NCBI RefSeq assembly: GCF_947179515.1
Contig: NC_067482.1
Coordinates: 73,013,811-73,077,810, forward strand
Length of the DNA: 64,000 nucleotides
Direction: 5' to 3'
Source: Apodemus sylvaticus
Lineage: Eukaryota > Chordata > Mammalia > Rodentia > Muridae
The stretch's first letter is position 1; each line of letters begins with the position of its first letter. Under the pieces are notes generated by a model. The model was not told the origin of the DNA and made no database searches. It saw nothing but the letters and a program-made list of their open reading frames with translations. The position numbers were made by a program, and so were the translations under genes. This document shows, in pieces, positions 25,114 through 37,250 of this stretch.

Positions 25114-27183
25114 GTATCTTATAACAAAGTCAGCAAACGCAATAAAAATGAATATACACTGAACCTGTACCACTGATAGAACAGGGAAAGACAGACTTCT
25201 TCTGGTCATCTCCGTGTATTTTTTAAAATGGTAAATGAGCATAGCAACTTAAAATTATCAAGAGATTTTTATGCTTTGTTTTTCCTTACCATATAACGAA
25301 GAGTTACAGTCAGCAGCCACACATTTAAAGGGCTATTTTAAAAAATGCTACTCACTGGCAAAATCCCCCCCCCCAGCCCAGTGCAGCCTTTTCTCTAGCA
25401 CAAATTATTGATTTGCAGGCAACAGTGACTACTCACAAAACTAAACTTCTCCTTAAAGCTTAAGCCACAGCAGATACAAAAGCTTTTGTGATGAGAGAAG
25501 GCAGTGTCTGAGATCAAGAGGCTGAAATACCAAGTAGCAAAAATGAATCCTCTAAGAACTATCAAACCAAACAAAAAATAAAATTAGATATAAATTCACG
25601 TTTTAGACTGTGGTCAATTGAGGTCTAGACAAAACCCTATGTTTGTTCACTGCCTAGTCTCCAGTCTGCTCCAAGTTTGAAAAGGTAATTGAACACAGTC
25701 TATAATTACTGGATTAGACACAGATGGGCTCTGTACATTTCAGGGGGAAAAAAAGCACTGTTTTGATTCATTTTATGATTGCCTGTAAGGTCAGACTTTT
25801 CAGAATGTACTTTCATCTGTTAAATGGTTTCTCAAGCTCCCTAGGGAAGATCTTCAGTAACTGTGCTGTTTTAAGCAATTTGGGCCCATCAGATCCCGTC
25901 TTTGAATGTAACTAGCTGCCCATTTTCTAGTATTAGAAACCTGCATGTAGGTTAATTGCTACATCTCTTACATATTTTCTGAAGTTGCAGTTTTGGGGGG
26001 AAATGCAAAGACCCTGTCTCTCTTCTGGCAGAAATTGCCTTACGATGAAGATTTTCACATACAAATGTTACTGTTTGATAAATGAGTTGGTATCTCTCAA
26101 AGTCCATGAAAAATACTTCCTAAAGGGCTCAAGTGAAAAACAGAAAAAGCGAACATTCTTCTGGACACAAGTCCTTAGCAACAGTGATGTGGTTATCTTC
26201 CAGCCCGATAACTAATAAAGCAAAGTCTTGACTAAACCCTTGCATATGGTTTTTTAAGAATTGCAAATGACCAGGAATTTTGTCTGTGCTAAAACAAAAC
26301 AAGTAAAACTACTTCCTAACCTAAAAAGGAAGCCATCCCCCCACAAACACTGCACTCTTTATCCAGCAGGACAACCATGACATCACCACACAGCACCACA
26401 TAAATCCCCAGAGCACACTCCCTGATGCATGGCTCCAGATCCCTGTGGAACTCTGCACGGATGCCCAGCCCTTGCTTAAGTGCCACTGCCTTTGCTTGGT
26501 GTGCTAGATACACAGGCAGACACTTCTCAGTCTAACGTTTTGGACCAGGGGCCCCAACCCTGTCAGACGACCCTGGGGAAAACAGCTCGAGATGAGGGCT
26601 GCCTTGTAGCCAGTCTGTGCATTCCTCATAGCTTTCCCACCATATCATGACATTAGGAACACCCTTTTTGTTCAATCTCCATTCCAATTCTAGCTTCATT
26701 TTCTATTCCCTAAACTCCCTTTTGCTGTCACACTGATAGAGTAGAAATGCCCTAACTCCAGAAGAGTGAAAACAGAAAGCACACAATGTAGAATCGTCTC
26801 AAGGTCTCCATTTTCCAAAGCTGCTTTTGTGCATGTTCAGATTTTACAACAAAGGGGATTTTATGGTCACAGAATAAAACCTAAGTTGCTATTCTTGAAA
26901 TCACATGCATGTAAGAAGTTTTTTGGCTGAAAACAGATTGTTTTCACAGTCACAGTTGGCAGTTTTACGAACACTCCTAGTAAGACACGCAAACGTGATT
27001 AATAGTCACCTCTTGTCACAAAATCAGACAGTTTCTAAGGCACAAAGATAATGATGTTTTAACAGCACTAATTTGAACAGAGGCACATTTTACAGAAGCG
27101 ACTGTTACTGTCACTACAGATGGTTGGTCATTCTTGCCTCTAAAAGAAGTCATTGCAAATATGTATGATCTTGCACAGATCCA

Positions 27184-27264
27184 GAAAGTAGCTCTAAAAT
27201 TAAGCCTACTGTAAGTTATAGGACCCAGGAAGTGTCTCTAAAATTAAATCTACCATAAGTTATA
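27184..27264. repeat. 44-bp period tandem duplication
   Basis: Two copies (27,184-27,220 and 27,228-27,264) share ctctaaaattaa at the centre and taagttata at the end, in register at a 44-bp offset. Confidence 0.85.
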
Positions 27265-30200
27265 TCTTCAAGGAAAATGAACAGCTACCCGATTTCCCAC
27301 TTCACATGTATACAGATTTTCTTATACCGATTTTCTCAGCTTAAGACTGACCTGTATAGAATGACCAGAAGCAGAGCAGCATGTAAGTACTGTAGAAAAT
27401 CATTCCCAATTTCCGCCCTTGCTCTCTGTAAGGCTCATGCTCAATCCGAGATAGGATCAGAATAAGGCATTTGTACAAAACCATGACAGAACTTTGGCCT
27501 TGTGATTGTGCTGTTTTATGTTTTCTTCATGCGCTGCACATAAACTGAGCATAGCAAGCCAACTGGCATAGAGAAACTGCCAAGGGAACGGAGCTTCTTT
27601 AGGTCAGTCTACATGTGAATTTCAATACAAGCTTTACAAGACTGGCCATCAAAAATCATGTCTTAATACAGATTATAAGCACATAGCTTCCTTATATGAG
27701 TGCTGAGGACTTGTAAAAAAAGATGTTTTTAATTCCTTTCTAACTTCTGCTTTCCCCCTTTCCTTAACTTCATCCAAAGTCCCAGAATGCATATCTTTAT
27801 ACTCCATCAATGCCTAGTTTAGAACTGAGCAGCTACAGCTCACAGCCTCTCTGGCCTCAGTCGCACGCACTCTATTTGCTAACTCTCCTGCCCCAGATAA
27901 ACGGGCAAAGCCCTGAAGCTTGGAGAGATGTCGTGTCTTTCTCAGAAAAGACCTTTCCCTTTTTAAACAATTTACATGAGTTTTATGGTTCTTTTAGAAG
28001 AGAATTACAGTAAGTGGCACTCCGAGTGGGCTGTGTGAACCCACAAACCACTCCTCATAAAAACTGCTATAATTTTCCAGGACAGGGACAATAAAATATC
28101 CTACATCAGCCAAAGCTTAATCACACTGTGACCACAGTAACAAACACATCATTTTCATGAAAATTAAGTAAGATAAACCTGACAAAAAGATGACAAAAGC
28201 AAGTCCCAGACAGAGCTCCTCAACCTTCTTAGCATACATGGATATTCAGGCTGTCTGTCCTTCCTTCCTAGGTGGCTTAAGATACAGGTGCAAATCTAGC
28301 ACCCAGGACCTCAGAGGGAAGACCTAGGCCCAAGCACGAAAAGTGTCGAAGCTGGGCCCTAAAGAGCATTTTCAAATAAGATAACCTGGCTACTATTATT
28401 AACATCTTTCTTTCTGATCAAAATCATGAAGGGTTCAAGAAAATTCAAGAAGGCTAATGAAAATTCAAGAGATGCAGTTTCCATTTCAGACCACTAGAGA
28501 CCAATAAACACCTTCCCAAGTTGTAACTGAGAGGGGAAGAGACTCAAGAACTCACATCCTGGGGAAGGAACATTGTATTCCTTCTTCCTTAACATACCAA
28601 CTTCACTATCTGAAAAACAGCTAAGAAAAGGCAAACACTATATGAAGAAAAGTGAGGACCAAATGAGGTGTTAGAGGGATGGCAGTGTGTGACTCTCACA
28701 GTACAAGCACGCTGTCATCACCTGCTCCAACAAACTCCTCGCTTTCCCCTGCCCTTAGTAAATTTGAAAACAGAAAAACTATCTTTTAAAGCTGTGCTTC
28801 TCTGTGGAGTGGAAGACACCACAAACTACAGACACAGAAACTACAGCCTGCCTAATGCAGTTCCCTTACTGATCGCAGCAGCTTGTTGCTCAGTCAAGCG
28901 TAATACCAAAATTAGGATCTGTGAGCTAGCCAACAGATCTATAAGTGAATATCATTTACAGAGTTATCGTATGATGCAGTAAGAATAGCAAAGTGAACAG
29001 AATTTCCTACTTAAATCTGTTAATAATTATGAATCCTGGTTAGAGAGAACTATCCAAAATATTTGCATTAGTCCTTAATAGCAAAACACTGGAAGAAAAT
29101 TGGAATGCAGCAGAATAAAGACTGGGGGAAAAACCAATACATACAACTCCCTAATGATATATTTTATTGCCTTTCAGAGTCTTAAGTTAAGACAGGGTGG
29201 CTCTTTCTCGAGCAACAAATTATTCTGAATTTATTTTTGTACAAAGCTCAAAGTTCCAAGTCTTTCCAAAAGGGTGCAGTTAACCAGTGGGTCTCACTTT
29301 CAGGAGAACTGACAGATTGAATTAAATTGTGAAAACAACAGACACAAAAGTTCATTCTTCATACATACCATATACATAAACACACACATGAATACACACA
29401 TATAGATAACACATACATCACATACATGTACATACTCATATAAACAAAGAAGAGTCACACTGTAGAAGCAAGCTCTTAAGGAGAACTCATTATTCTTGGA
29501 GCAAGATACACTTTTGTATTATAAAATAGATTTTTCAAAAGTAATCTAGCAAGCCTTTGTTTACTAAAAATGTCTCCCATATACTTAAGGCCCCAAATGC
29601 AATCTATAGAGAGAAAGAAAGAAAAACAAAAAAACAAAAGACAAAAAACAAAACAAAACAAAACAAAGCTCTGATCCCCAAAGAAGACTGTGAGAACAAT
29701 ATATGGTTCCAAGATAAATAAGTGTATCCACGGCTCCAAAGCTGTGTCCAGTGTAACCAGACACCTTTCAGAAAACTTAAGATGCTTGCATATTAAGGAC
29801 TACACAACAAAAATGTATACATTTAAAATTTGTATTGGCCTAAACACAACAATACAGAGTTTTCTAGTCAGACAAAAAAATTTGAAGACTCTATGATGTC
29901 ACCAAGTATTTTTTCACCTCATGCCATCGAAGGCAACCCCTCACCACCACATTTTTTCCTCCCAAGCTCACTGTCCTTACTAGACCCTGGCCTTGGCGAG
30001 TGCAAAGGCAAAGCCCTCCTAAGCCAGGTAACTGCAGTTCTTTCACTCCTGGCCAGGTCTCCTCTAGGTCCCCTCACTGGCATTTCTCCGGCCCCAGTGT
30101 GGGGTATGGGCTGATCTGCATGGCTGCTTCTACAGACATATTATGAAGCCTTTACAATTGGCCACACAAACACAATACCACAATGTAGGTCAGCTTGTGT

Positions 30201-33200
30201 GCTCAAATGCCAAGGCAAAGCTTACATGGGAGGAAACTACAGACATAAATCTGCCAGGGTAGAATTCCACCCAATGATCCTAAAATTATTTCAAGGAATC
30301 AATCTCCAAAACTACATCATGAAATCAGAAGAGCCGGGCTAAGCTTCAGGGCTGGGGGTGGGGTGGAGAAAATGAAAGGCTTTAGAAGAGGCTCAAAGGT
30401 CTCGCCAGTCATTACATTGAGAAGGCTCAAAGTACAGATGAAGTTAGATACTGAAGATTGTAGAACGGGTATTTAAAATTATTAACTGATCAAAAATTTG
30501 TAGTTGTCATTAAAAAAAAGTACAACTTAGCAATTCAGTTCAGAAAGAAGACTATCCCAGGGACACACACATCTGTTTAATATTACAAGCCAACTGTCAA
30601 CATCCTAAGTGAAGTTTTAATTTAATATTTTTTCTTTCTTGATGTTTTACCTTTAATCAATGCCTCATGAGAGTATCAACTTTCTATAAGAAACTGTTAA
30701 ATATAAAGAAATGTTATTGTAGCATGTTTATAAAATCATAGTTCGAGAACTTTTTATTTTTCCAAAGCCTGACCACAACTTAATTATCTGCAGGACATTC
30801 CAGGCTCACAATTGCAAGCTCCAGTTCCCAAGCAATTTTAAACAATATCTACTGTACAGGACAGAGGGTACACAAAAGACCGCAACATGCTTATATTTCC
30901 AAAAGTCAGCATTAGGCCCTTTCGACATGGTTTTTATTTTCATTAAACAATATTTGTTTCTTCACTAATCATTAAATGGTTTTCATCACCAGCGCCGTCT
31001 TTCCTTTCACATGTCAGCTGTTAGCATCAGTGTTTGTGTTCATAATAAATAAAAAAGTGACCCACCCAGTTACTGAAAAATGAACACACACGATGCCAGG
31101 CTCAATGAGTGTTAGGGATTCGGCAACATAGTCACACTCTGAATACCATTCTATTTTAATCTAGGCTCAAAAAAAGACCAGAACGTGATGGACTTGGTGC
31201 AAGAGTCTCCTTTAAATTGGATCCCAGCTTCGCGCTGCTTAGGTTGCTATGGCACACAGATCCAGGCAGTGGTTTAAGACATCGATTTGTGAAAACGGAA
31301 GAGGAAGAAAAGACAGAAAGTTCAGATTCTGGACCCTGATGGAGAAAACTCAAAACTATTGCCAATTTCTACAGATGGATGAGGAAAGTAGCCTGATTGA
31401 AGTAATACACCACAAACTGCCCAATGTGGGCAACTAATGGAGCATGCCAGTTTTAGGAAAGATTCTGAGGAAGGAAATTGAAAAGGGAGGGGGAGAAAGA
31501 AGGGGGGCAGGAAGGAAAGACAGGAAACTGTACACTATGAAGCATTAGGAACAAAAAAAATACACATAAAATGTAGAAGAAACAAAAGATGATCACATCT
31601 ACATCGGTGGTCAAACTGATAACAAGCAGAAAAAAAACCAATACATGATCTGAAAAGCCTTCAAGGCATCAGGTGCTTGCATAGTTGCACAGGAAACCCC
31701 AGTTTTCAGAGCAACAAATACATTTAAGTCCAAATAAGCTATTTCTGTACTTAGATTGGTAATCCAATGCAGAGAAAGGAGTGTGCACACACACCTGTTG
31801 TCTAGGCTGAGCGCTTTCAAAGCCTTTATTCATTTTAATTCCCTCAATTAAAAACTACTTTCTTCACCTATCACTAAGGAGGAAAGCAGGGCTAATAAGT
31901 AATTTGGCCACAAATCACTCTTCAGGAACAGAGGACTCCAGGGTCCCTGCCATTATCCTCATGCTATAAGCCATCTTAGGAGACACCACCTTCAATAAGA
32001 ACTAACCTGTGTATTATGTGGAGGGTCCAGCATGCCTTCCTGATCCAGATGCCGATGCCTCGGGTATCATATGCACTGATGATCTTTCAAATGTCTTTTC
32101 CTACAATTTACTCCAAGTCCTTTCTTCACTCTACAAAGTCTAATCTCCACTTATATTCATGTCACTTGGGTCTTTGTCCCCAGCATAGAAACCAGTCTTG
32201 AAGTACACATTTGTCTTGGCAGCTACCTGACCAATGTGTCACCTGATTGTTGGCCATGTACCTCAGAAAAAGGCACAAAATGTAATAGCACCCATTGAGT
32301 CACTTCCAACTCCAACCAAACCTCAATGGCATCTTTAAAGTCATGTCTTCTATCCAATGGAGCTCACTTCCTGTCAAACATGTCCTGACTCAATCTTCTG
32401 TCCCTAGAGTTATTGACTTAGTTCAGGCCTCTATGGGGTTTAGCTAAATTTGTTACTGTGGTGGCTGACCAGGTCATCATCCTTGCACTAGCCTGACCCA
32501 CAAGAGGCAGCAGAATGTGCTCTCGAACTATATATGCCCATGTCAGTCCCCTGACAGAAATGGTTGATGGTTCACATCAGTTTTCAGGAGAAAGCTGTTC
32601 CTTTCACAATTGGAATCCCATAGTACCCTGTAAGGTCAAGCTAAGAAGTCAGCTCCTCTGTGTGAGTGCTTCACTTCCCATTCTGCCACCTGCTACTGTG
32701 GTGACAGCATTTACCACAACAGGGTTTCTTATGTACTTTAATGCCTGTCTGTCCTTTCATAAGACTCAGAATTGTCAAGATCAGAAGTGATACTGCTAGT
32801 GTTAGCCTGTTAGCCATAGTGGATGCTCAAAAGGAAGAGCTCAGAGGTGAGAAACAACAGACCTAGTTCTCAGAGATAACTCTCAGGCCAGAGTGAAGTA
32901 ACAATGTGTCTGACTAGGAGTGAGGAGGCACAACTTTGAATGTAATGCAGGTTCCTTCAGAGGAGCTCTCACATTTCCTTTGGAAACCTCCCCAGCATTG
33001 AGCAGTGACAGACTGCAGCTGAAGCTAAATGTGAGCTAAATGGTAGGCACACATACTCTCCATTTCCTAGGGAGTCTTTTAGGACAGGCCTTTGATTCGA
33101 CTAGTTGAGCCCCTAGCATCTGTGTGGGTGCTACACGGACAGAGCAGCTCTTGTTTAGCTACCACAAAGCAAGGGCTTATGGGGGTCTTTAAGGAGGGTG

Positions 33201-33239
33201 GCCAAGCTAATGTTTGTGTTTTTATGGCAGGATTAAAAA

Positions 33240-33420
33240 GGCCCACGGTGCCAGGCACGAAGGAGTATGCCTCTAATCCTAGCACCAGAAAGCAGATGCA
33301 GGTCCACCTCTGTATATTTAAAGCTAGCCTGGTCTACATAGTGAGTTCCAGAACAGCTAGGACTACATAAAAAGACCCTGTCTCAAAAACAAACAAACAA
33401 ACAAACACAAAACAAACAAA
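33240..33420 (+). repeat. B1 SINE
   Basis: Sense B1 with atgcctctaatcctagcacc, agcctggtctacatagtgag, ccctgtctcaaaaa and a CAAA-rich tail. Moderately diverged. Confidence 0.88.
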
Positions 33421-33424
33421 AGGC

Positions 33425-34534
33425 GCATGTGACCTGAAAAAGGAGTACAGAAACAAACAAAAACTGTTACAGAGAAGTATCACCACTGAAAGGCTGACTA
33501 GAGGGAACAAAGGAAACTCACCATGCAGTGGCATTGTTAGGTCAATTGAATCCAGCCAGTCGGTAATATAAATCCATAAAATAATCATCTAAGCCAATTT
33601 GATTTGTGTTGAGGTCTTTGTAATTTATAACCATAAGACTCTTGATAATATAAGCTATTTTGTGAGAAAAGAATCAAGGTATGTGTTAAAGAACATCATA
33701 ATCTACCTGCCTTCCTGTTCCCCCTGCTCGGTTGCTGCTCTTTCTTCTGTTAGGCCACTCCCTCTCCTCAGCTCTCTCAAATTTGACTTATCTATAAGGC
33801 CAGCCATATTGGAACCTACACTGAAGTGGGGGTGTAGAGATAACAACACTGAGAGGTCAGAGTAGATCCCAGGTTACACCTGACAAGATTAAAGGCAGGC
33901 AGCTAACAGCATACTACAAATAGAAGAGATTTAAAAAGAATGCCTTCCATTCCTGACAATGTCTATCAGGCCCCTGTAGAGTTACCCTTTAGTGGTATTA
34001 TGAAAAGAACTAAGTTTTATGAAGAGTTGGAAGGAGTTAAAAACAAACACAAATGCTTGCTTCTTTAACAACAAAATGGTTTTATGAAGCCCAGGAAAGG
34101 CTTTGAGCTAACTTAATCTGAGGAGCTCCTCCTGGAGGCAGTTTGATATGCTGGAGGGCTTCCAGTGAGGACAGGACTGAGATGCTCGCCAGCCTCCCTG
34201 AGAGGAGGACAGAAGACTGATTTAAATTTCAGTCTGAACCCAAGCCAATAGATGGGGCCATGTTGCAGGAAGAACTGCTGAGGATAGAAAAGCAAAATGA
34301 AAAGGAGCTTGTATGGCTCTGAAGAGGGGAACTTATCCCTGTTGACCAAACAGTAAACAAATATCCAGGGAGAGCCTTTGATTCATTGATAATTATAGCC
34401 ATGTAATAAGACCATATTATAGGCCAGACTATGCTAGGCTATGGCTGTATAAGGAGGTATAAGGACCATTCGATGTTTACAGCCTCTGAAAGGAAAGAGA
34501 AACATGAAGGCAGAGTCCTGACTTCTCCTTGCAT
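33425..34534. other. Intron, no recognised feature
   Basis: Unique sequence with no gene-like frame. Confidence 0.5.
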
Positions 34535-34582
34535 CTCCATTAACCAGAGTAACTCATACAACAGTTACTCTGGTTAATGGAG
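34535..34582. repeat. Perfect 20-bp inverted repeat (hairpin)
   Basis: Left arm ctccattaaccagagtaact (34,535-34,554) and an exactly complementary right arm (34,563-34,582) flank an 8-base loop, catacaac. No surrounding SINE or MITE is recognised. Confidence 0.97.
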
Positions 34583-36879
34583 TTGTCCAGTTTCATCTTA
34601 AAAGTTAACTTTTGTGTCATCAACAAATTACATATAGCAATAATTAAAGAGGTGTTTCAGGCCAGAAAGAGTCCCTCACTTAATAAATAAAGCAGACAGC
34701 AATGGGCTCCACTTCAGTGTAGCTTAGAGTATGGCTAGTCTTACAGGTAAGCCAAATTTGAGAAAGTAAAGGAGAAAGAGTGGTCCAGACAGGAGAAAGA
34801 GTGGCAGTCAAGCAGGAAGGCAGGAAGGCAGGTGGGATTATGAACGGGAAGCTTGGCTGAAGCTGATGGAGCCATCAGGGAAGCATGGAACTCACCCTGG
34901 AAGGACATAGCTAGTTTTATAAAGCCTCCTAGATGCCAGCCAAGTAACTGAGAGCTTGTCCTGTGGGAAATGGGCAATAATGGAGGGCTTTGCGTTAAAA
35001 GAAAGATGATGAAAATTGCATTTCTGCATAGTGGACTGGCTACAGAGAGGAAAGCCTGCTGCTTTCCACAAGCTCGAGCTGTAGGTGGCCAGGGCCTGAA
35101 CTCATACAGCCACAGGGAAATGGACATGAGGAAAAACGAGCTGTGGCTAATGAACTTCTTTTGCTTCCAGGTATACACTGAACCATGTGCTCTATGCTGT
35201 AACAGAAGTGGGACAAAGGGCCTGCCTGTCCCCTGGGCCCAGGTTACTAAGCCGACAGGGATGACCAGGAAAGGGAAAAATAATTGAGAAAACTACAGAT
35301 GTGGGTCACTGAGGATAGCTGTAGTCACTAAGGACAGCTGATTCCTGGACATTTATTTACATGATCTACAACAATGTCACAATGTCAAAGTGTAAGCAGA
35401 AAAGGCTGTCCTCCAAGGCACCTCGTCCTCTGCTTCACCGCTGATGAAATGGTCCAGAAGCAAGCACCTGAACTCTCTAGACTGTATCAAGCAATGAGAT
35501 CAAGACAGATTCTTAAACAAGAGAGAGGGTCTATTTTTTGGACTGAGATGTTTCCAAGTTTCCCCTTCTAACATAACTGACACACGGCTTCAGACTTCCG
35601 ATCACTTACTCAAAGACACACATTTAGAAGCTTTCAAAAAATTCATCACCTCTCCTCCATATCTTTCTCCCCTTCCTACTCTTAATTTAGTTTTACTTCC
35701 TCTTGTCACAGCTTGCTAACAAATCACGGCCTGTGTCTGGAGTCAATTAGGGCTGTGAAGTACCCCACCACGCCTTCATCTGGGGAGTCATTTCTATATT
35801 TTTTTCTTATTTCAGGAGGTAGAACTAAAAACTGCAGCTCCAAAAGTTTCCAATCAACCATCACATTCTATTCTTTGAAGAAGTATGCTTTCCTCCACAG
35901 TTACAAAGGCGACATCAAACTATGCATTCAGCAGGAATATTTCCTTACACCTATATAGAGACCAACTGTGCTTTAGGAATTCACTCACAAAACCCAGCAT
36001 GGCATGTAGATGATAAATGCTTAATGGCAATGACATTAAAAAATCTTTCTTCCATTCAAAATTAAATGTAATTTCCTTATTACTTTAATGGAATCCCTTG
36101 GAACTGAAGTATTTAACTAGTCTCTTTCACATCAAGTATTCACTGTGAATGCTCCTTTAATAGTAGGTGTGTGAACTGTCCACTGACAGAATGAAAACAC
36201 ACTTTCACTGAAACAAAAACTGGAGAAGGCCACAGCAGCTTGATTTGGAATCTGATAATGGCTTACAGATTCCATTTCAGCTCAAATTTACAGACAGTGT
36301 GCTGCAGAGCCATTTACCACCTCTAACCTTTCAGGTCGTATTTGGAAGGAAAGTATAAATGGCCATATCACTGAGAAAAAGCACGCTGAAGCTCAAAGTA
36401 CTTGACTTTTCCTCTGCAATGCTGAGCTAGAAAGGAAGGGAGCAAAACAGAGATCAAACAAAACTCACCTTAAAAAGAGAGACAGAGATGAATTGTCCAA
36501 AGCGCTAGTCACCACGGGGTTTCCCCCTTGTCACCTTGAGTGGGACTGTAATGCAGCCCTGAGAATGGCTGGCTGCTATCATGCCATCAGCTAAGCCCAT
36601 CCTGATATAGAGATGTTTGACATACACAAGGAAGGCTCTAGGTGGTGAGCAGACACCAAATGGAATCATGGATGTGGATACAAAGCTGGGCTCCAAGTGC
36701 CAAGCCATCTCCTGTCATTCAGCCTTCTATTATCCCACAGCAGAAGCAAGGGTATCCTAGCATGTTCTCCATTAAGATAAGCATCCCGGACAAAGGGAGG
36801 GGGCCTACACAGAGTGGATCTCGGGGGCCAAGGGGTACACAGCACATCCACAGCCTCCTCATCCTCGCCCTGGTTAATC
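34583..36879. other. Intron, no recognised gene
   Basis: A 145-codon minus-strand frame (34,741-35,178) has a leucine/serine-rich translation with no recognised domain and is judged chance. The stretch near 34,960-35,060 has the feel of an old mammalian repeat but I cannot classify it. Confidence 0.45.
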
Positions 36880-37250
36880 ATCCTGAGTGCCCACCTTGGA
36901 GTCTACCATTCACTCCTAGCTTGTCTCTCCTCTTCATTCCCACACATGGAAAATGTATGAGCCTTTAAGACCTACTCATCACCTGTTCCCCAAAACTGCC
37001 TTTCAATTTCTCCCAGAAGTTATCTCTTGTCCCCTGAACCCCCAAAGTTTCCCTGTCACTTTGCCTCATCATTTACAGGCACCTTGAGAGTACCTGAGAC
37101 AACTCTGAGTTCCTGCCAAAGTCTCGTGGGTATTTGCGTACTTTAAGTTCCCATTAGGTTAGAAGTTCATGAGAATTCACCTCTTCTCTTTGCTGGGTTC
37201 TCAAGACCAAATACATGAGCATGGCACAATCACAGGCTAAATAAATGTCT
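36880..37250 (+). repeat. LINE-2 3' end (diverged)
   Basis: Resembles the L2 tail in sense. A pyrimidine-rich stretch is followed by ttagaagttcatgagaatt, catgagcatggcacaatcac and a terminal ggctaaataaatg. Confidence 0.6.

Larger units (their letters stand above)
20513..33239. other. Repeat-poor intron block
   Basis: Over 12.7 kb I recognise no SINE, LTR or young LINE. There are only simple repeats: a CCCCTG tract at 21,314-21,343, C- or G-runs near 21,168, 23,634 and 25,366, CA-rich sequence at 29,340-29,450 and CAAAA runs at 29,625-29,665. There is a 44-bp tandem duplication at 27,184-27,264 and a palindrome at 25,090-25,113. Open frames are short and unconvincing. Stretches at 26,800-27,130 and 30,700-31,050 have the AT-rich, motif-dense look of conserved non-coding DNA, which is an impression only. 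Confidence 0.55.

Noticed and set aside
34741..35178. 145-codon open frame on the minus strand
   Set aside because: Low-complexity hydrophobic/serine-rich translation without a domain; lies in what may be old repeat-derived DNA.
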